Notes under the pieces: model-generated
Told to the model about the DNA's origin: nothing
What the model saw: the letters and a program-made list of their open reading frames with translations, nothing else
The model's database searches: none
Source of the DNA: G963704535 sp963704535
GTDB lineage: Bacteria; Chloroflexota; Chloroflexia; Chloroflexales; Roseiflexaceae
Length of the DNA stretch: 64,000 nucleotides
Assembly: GCA_963704535.1 (NCBI GenBank)
Contig: OY969916.1
Location: 2,728,001 to 2,792,000 of the forward strand
Reading direction: 5' to 3'
In this document: positions 37,460 through 47,342 of the stretch, piece by piece
Numbering within the stretch: position 1 is the stretch's first letter
Layout: every line of letters begins with the position of its first letter
Translations under genes and position numbers: made by a program

Positions 37460-39883
37460 ATGCAACCCAAGCCTAATCAAGCGGACCAACACGGGGCCGA
37501 GCCCCTAGACGCCGAGGAGGCGACGATCGCGGAGGCGTGGCAGGAGCAAGTGGCGCAGGCGTCCAGCAGCGCCAACCTGGCGGCCGAGCTGCGGCAGGCG
37601 CCGCCGACCTTGTACCGACGGTTTGCCGCTGCCTACCGCGACCTATTGGCGCTGTCGCGGGCACGACGGCGCAAACTGCTGCGCAGTATGGGGATGACGC
37701 TGGCCGGGGCCGCGCTGGCGTTTGCCCTCGCGCTCGGCCAGGTTCCTGTCGCCCGCGCCGCCAGCATTCCCGTGGGCGGGAGCTGCACACTGGTGGACGC
37801 GATCACCGCCGCTAACACCGACACCGCTACAGGCGGCTGTTCAGCCGGCAGCGGTGCTGACACCATTACGTTGTCGGGCAATGTGACACTGACGATGGTA
37901 AACAATATCGGGCCGAACAGTGACCCCAACGGCCTGCCGATTATTACCAGCGCAATCACCATCGCAGGCAACGACTACACGATCGCTCGCGACGCCAGCG
38001 CACCCGCCTTCCGTATTCTGCGTGTCGCAGCGGGTGGCGACCTGACCCTCAACGATACAACCATCAGCGGCGGCTTTGGCTCTAGCGGCTTTGTCCCTGG
38101 CGCCGCCATCTTCAACGATGGCACGCTGACGCTGATAGGTAGCACCATCAGCGGCAACACCGCCAGCAGTAACGCCGGCGGCATCTACAACACAGGCACG
38201 CTGATTCTAATGGGCAGCACGGTTAGCGGCAACACCGCCAACGGCCAGGCCGGCGGCATCCTCAACCAGTTTGGTGGCACGGCGACCTTGACCAACAGCA
38301 CCGTCAGCGGCAACGCGGCTGCCATCAGCAGCGGCGGCATGTCCAACGGTGGCACAGCAACGCTGACCAACAGCACCGTCAGCGGCAACACCGTCAGCGG
38401 CGGCTATGGCGGCGGCATCGTCAACGATGGCACGCTGACGCTGACCAACAGCACCGTCAGCAGCAACACCGCCAGCAGCTTCGGCGGCGGCGGCATCTTC
38501 AACGGCATGGGCACAACCACCCTGGTAGGCAGCCTGATCTCCGGCAATAGCGCGCCCAGTGGGCGGGAAATCCATAACTATGGATACGTCGTCAGCGCCA
38601 CCTACAACCTGTTCGGGCACAGTGGGGAGAGCAACGCGCAGGCGTTCACCAACTTCACGCCCAGCGGCAGCGACATCAACGCCACCAGCGACGGCACCAA
38701 TACCGCCCTGGCGAGCATCCTGAACACCACATTACAAAACAATGGTGGCCCGACCGAAACTCATGCCCTGGTGCCGGGCAGCCCGGCTGTGGACGCCGCC
38801 CCCACCGGCCCGGCCACCGACCAGCGTGGGGTCAGTCGCCCACAAGGCTCGGCCTTCGACATCGGCGCCTTCGAGTTGGGAGGGGCTGTCTCGCCTACCG
38901 ATACACCCACACTAACCAACACGCCGACTAACACACCGACCAACACGCCCACGCTGACTAACACACCGACCAACACGCCCACCAACACGCCAACCAACAC
39001 ACCAACCAATACGCCGACCAACGCGCCGACCAACACGCCAACGCCAACCAACACACCGACGCCGACACCCATACCCACAGCCGACCTGTCGGTGGCGGTC
39101 AGCGACACGCCTGACCCGGCGGCCGTCGGCGACAGCTTCAGCTACATCGTCACCGTGACCAATAACGGACCCGACACCGCCACCTCGGTCAGCGCGATGA
39201 CAACGCTATCGGGCGCTTCGGCGACGCTCCTGTCGGCCACATCCTCGCAGGGTTCGTGCTCGATCAGCGCGCCGACGGTGACGTGCTCGCTCGGCACACT
39301 CGCCAACGGCGCCAGTGCGACCATCACCATCACGGTCGAACCCAACGCCACCGGCACCGTGACAGCCAACTCAACGGTGAGTGCTAGCCAGGCCGACCCG
39401 ACATTGGGCAACAACAGCGCCTCCCAGAGCACAACCGTCAACAATCCGTTCGGCTGCACGATAAGTGGCACCTCCGGCAACGACAACCTCAACGGTGGCA
39501 ACGGCACCGACGTGATCTGCGGGCTGGGCGGCAACGACACGATCAACGGCGGCAACGCCAACGACGTTATCTATGGCGGCTCGGGTAACGACACGATCAA
39601 CGGCGGCAACGCCAACGACGTGATCAATGGCGGCCCAGGCAACGACAGCATTTTGGGCGACAACGGCGACGACGTGATCAACGGTGGCGCGGGCAATGAC
39701 ATCATCGACGGCCAAAACGGCAACGACACCCTGACCGACACCGCCGGCACCGACAGCCTCAGCGGCGCGAACGGCAGCGATGCGATCGTCACCCAGGACG
39801 GCGTGGGCGGCGACACCGCCAACGGCGGGCTGGGACCGGATAGCTGCACCGTGGACGCCACCGACACCACCTCCGGTTGCTAG
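37460..39883 (+). CDS. exported beta-helix adhesin with DUF11 and RTX repeats (adhesin 1)
   Basis: ATG 37460 follows AAAGGAGC. Residues 1-75 are a conserved cytoplasmic extension (AWQEQVAQASSSANLAAEL, LYRRFAAAYRDLLALSRARR). Next comes a signal segment MGMTLAGAALAFALALGQVPVARA. The CSLREA-type start GGSCTLVDAITAANTD opens a parallel beta-helix made of repeats such as LTNSTVSGNTA (about 110-460), ending in DQRGVSRPQGSAFDIGAFEL. A TPTNTPTNTPT linker (about 475-530) leads to a DUF11 domain (DLSVAVSDTPDPAAVGDSF) and then Ca-binding RTX nonapeptides (GGNGTDVICGLGGNDTING). It is secreted or surface-bound. Two paralogues follow. Confidence 0.85.
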   Translation: MQPKPNQADQHGAEPLDAEEATIAEAWQEQVAQASSSANLAAELRQAPPTLYRRFAAAYRDLLALSRARRRKLLRSMGMTLAGAALAFALALGQVPVARAASIPVGGSCTLVDAITAANTDTATGGCSAGSGADTITLSGNVTLTMVNNIGPNSDPNGLPIITSAITIAGNDYTIARDASAPAFRILRVAAGGDLTLNDTTISGGFGSSGFVPGAAIFNDGTLTLIGSTISGNTASSNAGGIYNTGTLILMGSTVSGNTANGQAGGILNQFGGTATLTNSTVSGNAAAISSGGMSNGGTATLTNSTVSGNTVSGGYGGGIVNDGTLTLTNSTVSSNTASSFGGGGIFNGMGTTTLVGSLISGNSAPSGREIHNYGYVVSATYNLFGHSGESNAQAFTNFTPSGSDINATSDGTNTALASILNTTLQNNGGPTETHALVPGSPAVDAAPTGPATDQRGVSRPQGSAFDIGAFELGGAVSPTDTPTLTNTPTNTPTNTPTLTNTPTNTPTNTPTNTPTNTPTNAPTNTPTPTNTPTPTPIPTADLSVAVSDTPDPAAVGDSFSYIVTVTNNGPDTATSVSAMTTLSGASATLLSATSSQGSCSISAPTVTCSLGTLANGASATITITVEPNATGTVTANSTVSASQADPTLGNNSASQSTTVNNPFGCTISGTSGNDNLNGGNGTDVICGLGGNDTINGGNANDVIYGGSGNDTINGGNANDVINGGPGNDSILGDNGDDVINGGAGNDIIDGQNGNDTLTDTAGTDSLSGANGSDAIVTQDGVGGDTANGGLGPDSCTVDATDTTSGC

Positions 39884-39909
39884 GCGCAAAGCCGTTCAAA
39901 CTCGGGGTT

Positions 39910-39997
39910 TTAACGCAAAGACGCCAAGGGGCAAAGGCAGGGAGATAGGGCCTCTATGACATCTTTGCATCTTCGCATCTTTGCGTCTTTGCGTTAA
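39910..39997. repeat. 15-bp inverted repeat between adhesins 1 and 2
   Basis: TTAACGCAAAGACGC at 39910-39924 is exactly inverted at 39983-39997, with further CTTTGCATCTTCGCATC short repeats between. It could act as a terminator-like structure or be a dispersed repeat. Confidence 0.55.
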
Positions 39998-40045
39998 ATG
40001 TGAACAGTTTCAAGTCGCGTTATTTCGACAAAAGGAGCACCACCA

Positions 40046-42118
40046 ATGGATCGCAAACCCAATCAAGCGGACCAACACGAGGCCAAGTCCCTAGAGGCTG
40101 ACGAGACGACGATCTCTCTGGCGTGGCAGGAGCAAGTGGCGCAGGCGTCGAGCAGCGCCAAGCTGGCGGCCGAGTTGCGCCAGGCGCCGCCGACGCTATA
40201 CCGGCGGTTTGCGGTGGCCTACCGCGACCTGCTGGCGCTGTCGCGAGCGCGACGGCGCAAGCTGCTGCGCAGTATGGGGATGTCGTTAGCCGGGGCGGCG
40301 CTGGCGTTTGCCCTGGCGCTCGGCCAGGTTCCAATCGCCCGTGCCGCCGGCATTGGCGTGGGTGGCAGTTGCACCCTCATCGACGCCATCACCGCCGCCA
40401 ACACCGACACGGCGGTGGGCGGGTGTGCCGCCGGCAGCGGCGCCGACACGATTACGCTCTCGGGCGATGTCACGCTGACCAGTGTCAACAGCACCGGGGC
40501 TTATGGGGATAACGGTCTGCCGCTGATTACCAGCGCGATCACGATTGAGGGCAACGGCGCCACCATCAGCCGCGTGGGCGGCTCCCCCGACTTCCGCATT
40601 TTTGAGGTCGCCAGCACCGGCGACCTCACCCTCAACGACACGACCATCAGTGGTGGCAGATCTAGCCTCGTCTTTTTCTATTTCTCTGGATCTGGCGGCG
40701 GCATCCTCAACAGTGGCACGCTGACGCTGACCAATAGCACAGTCAGCGACAACACCATCGGCGGCTTCGGCTTGGGTGGCGGTGGCGGCATCGAAAACTT
40801 CGGCATGGCAACTCTGAACAATAGCACGGTCAGCGGCAACGCCGCCAATAGCGGCGGCGGCATCGATAACAGTTATACGATGACCCTGAACAACAGCACG
40901 GTCAGCGGTAACACCGCCTATAGCGTCGGCGGTGGCATCATGAACAATGCCACGCTGACCCTGAACAACAGCACGGTCAACGTCAACAGCGGCAGCGCTG
41001 GCGGCGCTATCTTCAATAACGGTAGCTCCACCCTGACGGTGAACAATAGCACCCTCAGTGGCAACACCGTAACCAATAGCGGCGGCGCTATCTCCAACAG
41101 CACGGCCACGGTGACTCTGACCAACAGCACGCTCAGCGGCAACAGCGCCGCCAGCAACGGCGGCGCCATTGTCAACTTTGGCACGCTGAGTCTGGAGCGC
41201 AGCCTGGTCGCCGGGAACAGCGCCGGCTCCAGCGCACAGGAAATCTACACCCCCGTCGGCACGGTCAACAGCGCCAACAACAACCTGTTCGGGCACAGCG
41301 GGGAGAGTAACGCGCAGGCGTTCGATAACTTCACGCCCAGCGGCAGCGACATCACCGCCACTAGCGACGGCACCACGCCCACGGCGCTGGCGAGCATCCT
41401 GGACACCACGCTTGCCAACAACGGCGGCCCGACCCTCGCCCATGCGCTGGTCACGGGCAGCCCGGCCCTCGACGCTGCCCCCAGTGGCCCGTCCATCGAC
41501 CAGCGCGGCGTCGCCCGCCCGCAAGGCGCGGATTTCGACATCGGCGCCTTTGAGCTGGTGCAGAACAGCGCGCCGGTGGCGAACAACGATAGCTACAGCA
41601 CAGGCGAAGACACGGCGTTGAGCGTGCCTGCGCCCGGCGTGCTGGGCAATGACAGCGACGCCGACAGCGACCCATTGACGGCGGTGCTGGTGAGCGGGCC
41701 GGCGCACGGCACGCTGACGCTCAACCCCGATGGCTCGTTCAGCTACACGCCTACCGCCAACTACAGCGGCGCGGATAGTTTCAGCTACAAGGCCAATGAC
41801 GGCACGGCCGACTCGAATGTCGCCACCGTCAGCCTCACGGTCGTCTCCGCCGCCGACCAGATCGAGGGGCTGATTGGTGACGTGCAGGCGCTGGTCGACA
41901 ATGGTACGCTCAGCCCGGCCGACGCCTCCAAGCTATTCCATGATCTGAGCCAGGCTCAAAAGCACCTGGACAAGGGCCAGGTGAATGTCGCGATCAACAT
42001 GCTGAGCAAATTCATCACCGATGTCACGAAGGTTGTCAACAATGGTGGGCTGCCCGCCGCCGAGGGCCAGGCGTTGATCGACGCCGCCAATGCGGTCATT
42101 GACTCGCTGGGCGGGTAG
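40046..42118 (+). CDS. exported beta-helix adhesin with Ig/cadherin-like and FIMAH domains (adhesin 2)
   Basis: It shares the N-terminal extension, signal segment and CSLREA/beta-helix architecture with adhesin 1; ATG 40046 has the same AAAGGAGCACCACCA leader. The beta-helix (about 110-500) ends at DQRGVARPQGADFDIGAFEL. It then differs: a VCBS/Ig-like tandem domain follows (NDSYSTGEDTALSVPAPGVLG ... GSFSYTPTANYSGADSFSYK). The C-terminal FIMAH domain reads IEGLIGDVQALVDNGTLS, FHDLSQAQKHLDKGQ and NMLSKFITDVTKVV. There are no RTX repeats. The C-terminal swap suggests domain shuffling on a common export/anchor N-terminus. Confidence 0.85.
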   Translation: MDRKPNQADQHEAKSLEADETTISLAWQEQVAQASSSAKLAAELRQAPPTLYRRFAVAYRDLLALSRARRRKLLRSMGMSLAGAALAFALALGQVPIARAAGIGVGGSCTLIDAITAANTDTAVGGCAAGSGADTITLSGDVTLTSVNSTGAYGDNGLPLITSAITIEGNGATISRVGGSPDFRIFEVASTGDLTLNDTTISGGRSSLVFFYFSGSGGGILNSGTLTLTNSTVSDNTIGGFGLGGGGGIENFGMATLNNSTVSGNAANSGGGIDNSYTMTLNNSTVSGNTAYSVGGGIMNNATLTLNNSTVNVNSGSAGGAIFNNGSSTLTVNNSTLSGNTVTNSGGAISNSTATVTLTNSTLSGNSAASNGGAIVNFGTLSLERSLVAGNSAGSSAQEIYTPVGTVNSANNNLFGHSGESNAQAFDNFTPSGSDITATSDGTTPTALASILDTTLANNGGPTLAHALVTGSPALDAAPSGPSIDQRGVARPQGADFDIGAFELVQNSAPVANNDSYSTGEDTALSVPAPGVLGNDSDADSDPLTAVLVSGPAHGTLTLNPDGSFSYTPTANYSGADSFSYKANDGTADSNVATVSLTVVSAADQIEGLIGDVQALVDNGTLSPADASKLFHDLSQAQKHLDKGQVNVAINMLSKFITDVTKVVNNGGLPAAEGQALIDAANAVIDSLGG

Positions 42119-42141
42119 GCGCTCATCGAATGAATTCGATG

Positions 42142-42233
42142 CCTGAGAGAGCAAACGTGTTGAAACACGTTGGAGATCCTTCTTGAATACGTTTGAACGT
42201 GTTTGCGCTCTCAGGCCACAAATTCATTTGTGG
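42142..42233. repeat. nested palindromes between adhesins 2 and 3
   Basis: CCTGAGAG (42142-42149) pairs with 42208-42215 as the base of a roughly 74-nt imperfect hairpin, with inner arms GCAAACGTGTT/AACGTGTTTGC. A second hairpin, CCACAAA (42216-42222) with TTTGTGG (42227-42233), follows directly. The first may terminate adhesin 2 transcription. Confidence 0.55.
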
Positions 42234-42332
42234 ATGAAGGGCGCAATCCCAACCATACCGTGTTCATCCGTACGGCCTACGTTTGGTCGTGCGTTCATAG
42301 TTCGCGTTATTTCGACAAAAGGAGCACCACCA

Positions 42333-44372
42333 ATGGAAGGCAAGCACAATCAAGCGGAGCAGCACTCGACCGAGCCCCTAGACGCCGACGAGACGACGAT
42401 CTCTCTGGCGTGGCAGGAGCAAGTGGCGCAGGCGTCCAGCAGCGCCAAACTGGCAGCCGCGCTGCGCCAGGCGCCGCCGACGTTGTACCGGCGGTTTGCC
42501 ACCGCCTATCGGGACCTATTGGCGCTGTCGCGGGCGCGACGGCGCAAGCTGCTGCGCAGTATGGGCATGACGCTGGCCGGGGCGGCGCTGGCGTTTGCCC
42601 TGGCGCTGGGCCAGGTTCCAGTTGCCCGCGCTGCCAGCATCACCGTGAACGGCAGTTGCACCCTGGTGGATGCCATCACCGCCGCCAACACTGATACGGT
42701 GGTGGGTGGCTGTGCGGCCGGCAGCGGCGCCGACACGATTAGCCTGTCGGGCAATGTGACGCTTACGAGTGCGCTCCCGCAGCTCAACAGCGTCATCACC
42801 ATCGCGGGCAATGGCTTCACCATCGCCCGCGACGCCGGCGCGCCCGACTTCACCGTCGTGAGCGTGGCAAGCAGTGGCAATCTTACGCTCAACAACACGA
42901 CCATCAGCGGCGGCAGAAATGTCAATCTATTTGTAGGCGTCGGTGGCATCTTCAACAACGGCACGCTAACCCTGAACAACAGCACGGTCAGTGGCAACAC
43001 CGGCTATCCCAACGCCGCCTTCTTCGGCACCGGCGGTATCTCCAACTATGAGGGCACGCTGACCCTGAATAACAGCACGGTCAGCGGCAACACGGGTGGG
43101 GACGCCGGCGGCATTATGAATGTCTCAGGCACGGCAACGTTGAACAACAGCACGATCAGTGGCAACACGGCCGTCTCCTACCAATATGGCGGCATCTACA
43201 ACTTTGGCGGCACGGTGACGTTGAGCAACACTATTATCGCCAACCCGGTCTCGGGCTCAAACTGTTCCAGTTTTACGCCGTTCACCTCGGCTGGGTACAA
43301 CCTGTCCAGCGATGGTAGTTGTGGCCTGAGCGCGATGGGCGACATCAACAACGGCACGGCCAACCTGGGGCCGTTGCAGGTCAACGCGCCGGGCAACACT
43401 GCCACCCACGCCTTGCTCACCGGCAGCCAGGCGATCGACGCCGGCAATTGCAGCGGTGGCGCGATCACCACCGACCAGCGCGGCGTCGCCCGTCCGCAAG
43501 GCTCGGCCTGCGACATCGGCGCCTTTGAATTGGAGCAGGCAGCCGGGGCCGACCTGTCGGTGGCGGTCAGCGACACGCCCGACCCGGCCGCCGTGGGCGG
43601 CAGCCTCACCTACGTTGTCACCGTCACCAACAACGGCCCGACCTCCGCTACGTCGGTGAGCGCAGCCACCACGCTGTCGGGCGCCTCGGCCACGATCCTG
43701 TCGGCCAGTTCCTCGCAGGGTTCGTGTACGGTCAGTGCGCCGACGGTGACGTGCTCACTGGGCACGCTCGCCAATGGTGCCAGCGCCACCATCACTATCA
43801 CGGTCGAGCCCAACGCCACCGGCACGGTCACGGCCAGCTCGACGGTCAGCGCCAGCGAAGCCGACCCGTCCTCCAGCAACAACAGCGCCAGCCAAAGCAC
43901 GACGATCAACAACACGCTGGGCTGCACGATCACCGGCACACCCGGCAACGACACGCTCAACGGCACCAACGGCGCGGACGTGATCTGCGGGCTGGGCGGC
44001 AACGACACCATCTCGGGCGGCAACGGCTCCGACACGATCTACGCCGGTTCGGGCAACGACATCATCCAGGGCGGCAACAGCGACGATACGATCTATGCCG
44101 GCCCCGGCGACGACACCAGCCACGGCGAGACCCTGCTGGGGCTGCTGGACAACGGCAGCGACACGATCTACGGCGGGCCGGGCAACGACACGCTGGACGG
44201 CGGCAACGGCAACGACACGCTGACCGACACCGATGGGGCCGACAGCCTGAGCGGCTCGAACGGCAACGACGCGATCGTCACCCAGGACGGCGTGGGTGGC
44301 GACACCGCCAATGGCGGGCTGGGCTCGGATAGCTGCACCGTGGATGGCAGCGACAGCACCTCCGGTTGCTAG
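42333..44372 (+). CDS. exported beta-helix adhesin with DUF11 and RTX repeats (adhesin 3)
   Basis: The third paralogue; ATG 42333 has the same AAAGGAGCACCACCA leader. N-terminal extension and signal segment are nearly identical to adhesins 1 and 2. A shorter beta-helix (about 110-340, LNNSTVSGNTG repeats) ends at DQRGVARPQGSACDIGAFEL. The DUF11 domain (DLSVAVSDTPDPAAVGGSL) and RTX repeats (GTNGADVICGLGGNDTISG) follow directly, without the TPTNT linker of adhesin 1. The final 35 residues (DGADSLSGSNGNDAIVTQDG) are almost the same as in adhesin 1, including the Cys-containing tail. A strong terminator follows. Confidence 0.85.
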   Translation: MEGKHNQAEQHSTEPLDADETTISLAWQEQVAQASSSAKLAAALRQAPPTLYRRFATAYRDLLALSRARRRKLLRSMGMTLAGAALAFALALGQVPVARAASITVNGSCTLVDAITAANTDTVVGGCAAGSGADTISLSGNVTLTSALPQLNSVITIAGNGFTIARDAGAPDFTVVSVASSGNLTLNNTTISGGRNVNLFVGVGGIFNNGTLTLNNSTVSGNTGYPNAAFFGTGGISNYEGTLTLNNSTVSGNTGGDAGGIMNVSGTATLNNSTISGNTAVSYQYGGIYNFGGTVTLSNTIIANPVSGSNCSSFTPFTSAGYNLSSDGSCGLSAMGDINNGTANLGPLQVNAPGNTATHALLTGSQAIDAGNCSGGAITTDQRGVARPQGSACDIGAFELEQAAGADLSVAVSDTPDPAAVGGSLTYVVTVTNNGPTSATSVSAATTLSGASATILSASSSQGSCTVSAPTVTCSLGTLANGASATITITVEPNATGTVTASSTVSASEADPSSSNNSASQSTTINNTLGCTITGTPGNDTLNGTNGADVICGLGGNDTISGGNGSDTIYAGSGNDIIQGGNSDDTIYAGPGDDTSHGETLLGLLDNGSDTIYGGPGNDTLDGGNGNDTLTDTDGADSLSGSNGNDAIVTQDGVGGDTANGGLGSDSCTVDGSDSTSGC

Positions 44373-44379
44373 CCGCACC

Positions 44380-44417
44380 GCAGACGCCGCGCCGGGTTGG
44401 CCCGGCGCGGCGTCTGC
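44380..44417. terminator. 17-bp perfect GC hairpin, terminator of adhesin 3
   Basis: GCAGACGCCGCGCCGGG (44380-44396) pairs perfectly with 44401-44417 around TTGG, 8 nt after the stop codon. The downstream side is AAGGGC rather than a U-run. Confidence 0.7.
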
Positions 44418-44484
44418 CGCAAGGGCAGGTGGAGCAAATCGCATCAGCGCCGGCAATGGCGATAATCAAAGTGAGGTACACACA

Positions 44485-44712
44485 ATGAAAATCACAGCCT
44501 ACCCATTGCCCGACCAGGCGGTCGCGATCAAGCCGGCGCCGAAAGATCGCGCCTGGGCCACAGAGATCGGCGCGGTCGCGGCCGACTTGGCCCTGAGCAC
44601 GGCTGGCGGCAGGGGCTGGGGGATGCGTCAGGATTCAGACCACGGTGCCAGGGTCGTGTGGTATCAAACCGCAACTCAAGTCCAAGGGTCAGACAGGGTA
44701 CTCGCACTATAA
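44485..44712 (+). pseudogene. truncated DUF6065 protein
   Basis: MKITAYPLPDQAVAIKPAP and DLALSTAGGRGW match the N-termini of the DUF6065 domains at 44835 and 47912. After GRGW (44620) the sequence changes abruptly to 38 nt identical, bar one base, with the end of the IS6 element at 55011-55048, then to unrelated sequence with a stop at 44710-44712. The remaining roughly 150 residues of the domain are missing. It is a transposon- or recombination-truncated first copy of the domain. Confidence 0.7.
44621..44658. mobile_element. IS6-type terminal fragment (scar)
   Basis: These 38 bases starting GGATGCGTCAGGATTC match the reverse complement of 55011-55048 at 37 of 38 positions. They sit exactly where the DUF6065 frame is truncated. 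The following 175 bp (44659-44834) contain a frame rich in Lys/Gln (KSKGQTGYSHYKTLWREH), perhaps a remnant transposase N-terminus. Confidence 0.65.
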
Positions 44713-44834
44713 AACATTGTGGAGAGAGCACACCATTCAGGAAATCGCGTTGGTCTTTGAGCAGTATGGAGCTGCTACCCCAGCCGAAACCACTGGATGG
44801 TCATCCGCTGCATCATCAAGATGAGGGACACACG

Positions 44835-47321
44835 ATGAAGATCACGGCGTATCCTTTGTACGACCAAGCAGTGGCGATCGAGTCGGCGTCAAACGACGGC
44901 ACTTGGTCTCCGGTGATCGTTGCCGACCTTGACCTGAGCAGCGCCAGTGGCAAAGGCTGGGTCTTACGCTGCCCGTATGCCTTTGAAGCCACCTGGAACG
45001 GTGGACCAAACGCCGAAGATATCGCCATTCGGATCGATGCGCCCGACGGCGATGCCCTGGCCTTTGTGCAAAGCTATTTCGGCGCTGGGCTGTTGACCTT
45101 TTACCCTGGCTATCAATTCCAGACTGAGGCACCCCACAATCTGTGGGTACGCGGCCCGGTCAACTGGCCCAAGGATGGCCTCTATCCACTGGAGCAGATC
45201 GTCGACACGTCGCTGCTGCCTTGCACGATCACGATCAACTGGATGTTTACGCACCCGAACCACACGATCCGCTTTACGGCTGGTGAGCCGTTCGCCACGG
45301 TCCTGCCCTATCCCAAAAGTGCGCCAGAAAACCTGACTCTTGAGGTGGTTCAGCCTGATGCCGATGCCGATCTGGACGCCTACGAGCATGCCTTTCAGGA
45401 GCTGGTCGACAGTGCGGCTGTCCAAGACGTGTTCCAGCGCTTGAGCGTCGCCCCAGTGCTCGGGATCGTGTTTAGCCGCGACCGGGCGATGCAGTTGGAT
45501 GCGACACTGCGTTCGTTCCACCTGCATTGTCAAGATCCCAAAGCGAGCAGGTTGTATGTCATCTACACAACAACGAATACGCGCCATGCACAGCAGTATC
45601 TGCACCTGAGCCAGGAGTACGCTGCATATGGCTACATTCACTTTATCGAGGAGACCGACTTTCACGAGGATGTCATGCAATTACTGGCATCCCATAGGGC
45701 AAGTCGTCAGGCTGGATATATTTTGTTCCTAGTCGATGATAACCTCTTTGTGCGAGACTTTAGCCTGCGCGAGATTCAAGAAACACTTGCAGCTCATCCA
45801 GAAGCCGCAGCCTTTTCGCTACGCCTCGGCGCAAATACCACCTATGGATATGCAAACAATCGAACTCAGGTTGCTCCCGCACTCACATCGATTTGAGAAG
45901 GTATACGGATCTTTGATTGGACGACTGCGCAGGGACATTTCAACTACCCACTCGAAGTCTCCAGTTCCGTGTTCCGCAGCGACGAGATGGCGCGACTAGT
46001 AGATCAACTGCCTTTCAACAATCCGAATACACTGGAGGCGTACCTGCAAAGGCGCCGTTCCATGCTCGCTGCCAACCAGCCCGCTTTGCTTTGCTACGAG
46101 CAATCGGTCACCTTCTGCAACCCGGTCAACAAGGTGCAAACCGTGTATGCGAATCGAGCGGGTACGGCATCCGAATACGCTGCTGACCACCTAGCCGAGC
46201 TATTCGACCAGGGCTATCGAGTCCAGGTCGCGGCGTATGCGGGTTTTGTACCGAGCGCCTGCCATCAAGAGGTCGAGCTGACGTATGAGCGGCGCCTGGA
46301 AGCTCCCCCAGCCGAGACCACACAGCCAGCCCAACCCGGCAATCGGTATGGTCACGCTGACGAACAAACCATGCGGATCGGCTACTTGATCTTGGCGCAT
46401 AACGTCCCCAATCATTTTGCGAGGCTCGTTCAGGCCCTCTCCGATCAGGATGCGCATATCTATGTTCATGTGGATCAAAAATCGGACATTCTGCCCTTTC
46501 AAGCCAAAGCACCCACCGAGCGGGTGCGCTTCCTGTCAAACCGCATACCCGTCTATTGGGGCGAATATTCCGTCGTTCAGGCGATCCTCAACTTGATGGC
46601 CGAGGCGCTCAATCATGATCCGCGCTTGGAGTACCTGTGCCTGCTCAGCGGCTCCGACTATCCATTGCACAACGTCAGCTACATTCGGCGTTTTTTTGCT
46701 CACCACCGAGGCACCGAGTTCATGAACGTGCTGACGATGCCCAATCCAAAGCTGGGCAAGCCGATTGAGCGCCTGACGCGGTATCGGTTTCAGCCTGCTC
46801 GTGCCCAGAAACTTGCAAAACGGCTCGGCGTGGCGCGGCTACCCGTATTTGAGCGCGACTATCGCAAGGCGTTGGGCGCGTTACAGCCGTATGGCGGCAG
46901 TCTCTGGTGGGCATTATCGCGTGCGGCCTGCGAGTACATTCTGCGTTTTACGACTGAAAACCGGCGGATTGTGAAATTTTACCAGCATACCTTGGTCCCA
47001 GATGAGGGTTTCTTTCAGACGATTATCGGCAATTCACCGTTCCGCACGCAGGTGGCGCGTAACCTCACTTTTAACGACTGGAATCGCCCAGTAGGGCCAT
47101 ATCCGGCGATCATAGATGAGCAGCACATGCGACACGTTCTCGCCGCACCAGCCGTGCTAGTGGATGACCTGTATGGGAAAGGTGAGCTCTTATTTGCGCG
47201 CAAATTCCCCGACGATTCTGAGTGGCTGGTTGCACAACTCAAAGCCCGTTTGGAACAAACATTGGTGTCAAGTTGTATGTCATCTACACAACAAGAAATA
47301 CACGCCAATCATGGAGTGTGA
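44835..47321 (+). pseudogene. DUF6065-glycosyltransferase-GT14 fusion with in-frame TGA
   Basis: A single frame of 829 codons from ATG 44835, interrupted by TGA at 45894-45896 (codon 354). Residues 1-190 are DUF6065 (MKITAYPLYDQAVAIES, GWVLRCPYAFEATWNGG, GLLTFYPGYQFQTE, GPVNWPKDGLYPLEQIVDT). Residues about 205-500 form a GT-A-like domain (LGIVFSRDRAMQLDATLRSF, YILFLVDDNLFV) that continues after the stop as EGIRIFDWTTAQGHFNYPLE. From about 513 it is a GT14/core-2 branching-enzyme domain (MRIGYLILAHNVPNHFARL, YVHVDQKSD, CLLSGSDYPLH, LVPDEGFFQTII). It is predicted to add hexosamine or hexose to surface glycans. Without suppression only DUF6065 plus half a transferase is made. Confidence 0.75.
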
Positions 47322-47342
47322 CCCACAGATTGGGGAGATAGC

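Noticed and set aside
38890..39075. CRISPR-like or tandem-repeat array in the ACCAACACGCCNAC region
   Set aside because: It is the in-frame TPTNTPT linker of adhesin 1; there are no spacers.
39480..39720. Tandem repeat GGCAACGAC-type array as a DNA element
   Set aside because: It encodes Ca-binding RTX nonapeptides of adhesin 1.
45894..45896. TGA inside the GT14 fusion as a selenocysteine codon
   Set aside because: There is no Cys-aligned catalytic site at this position and no convincing SECIS-like hairpin right after it; a nonsense change (for example from CGA) is simpler.
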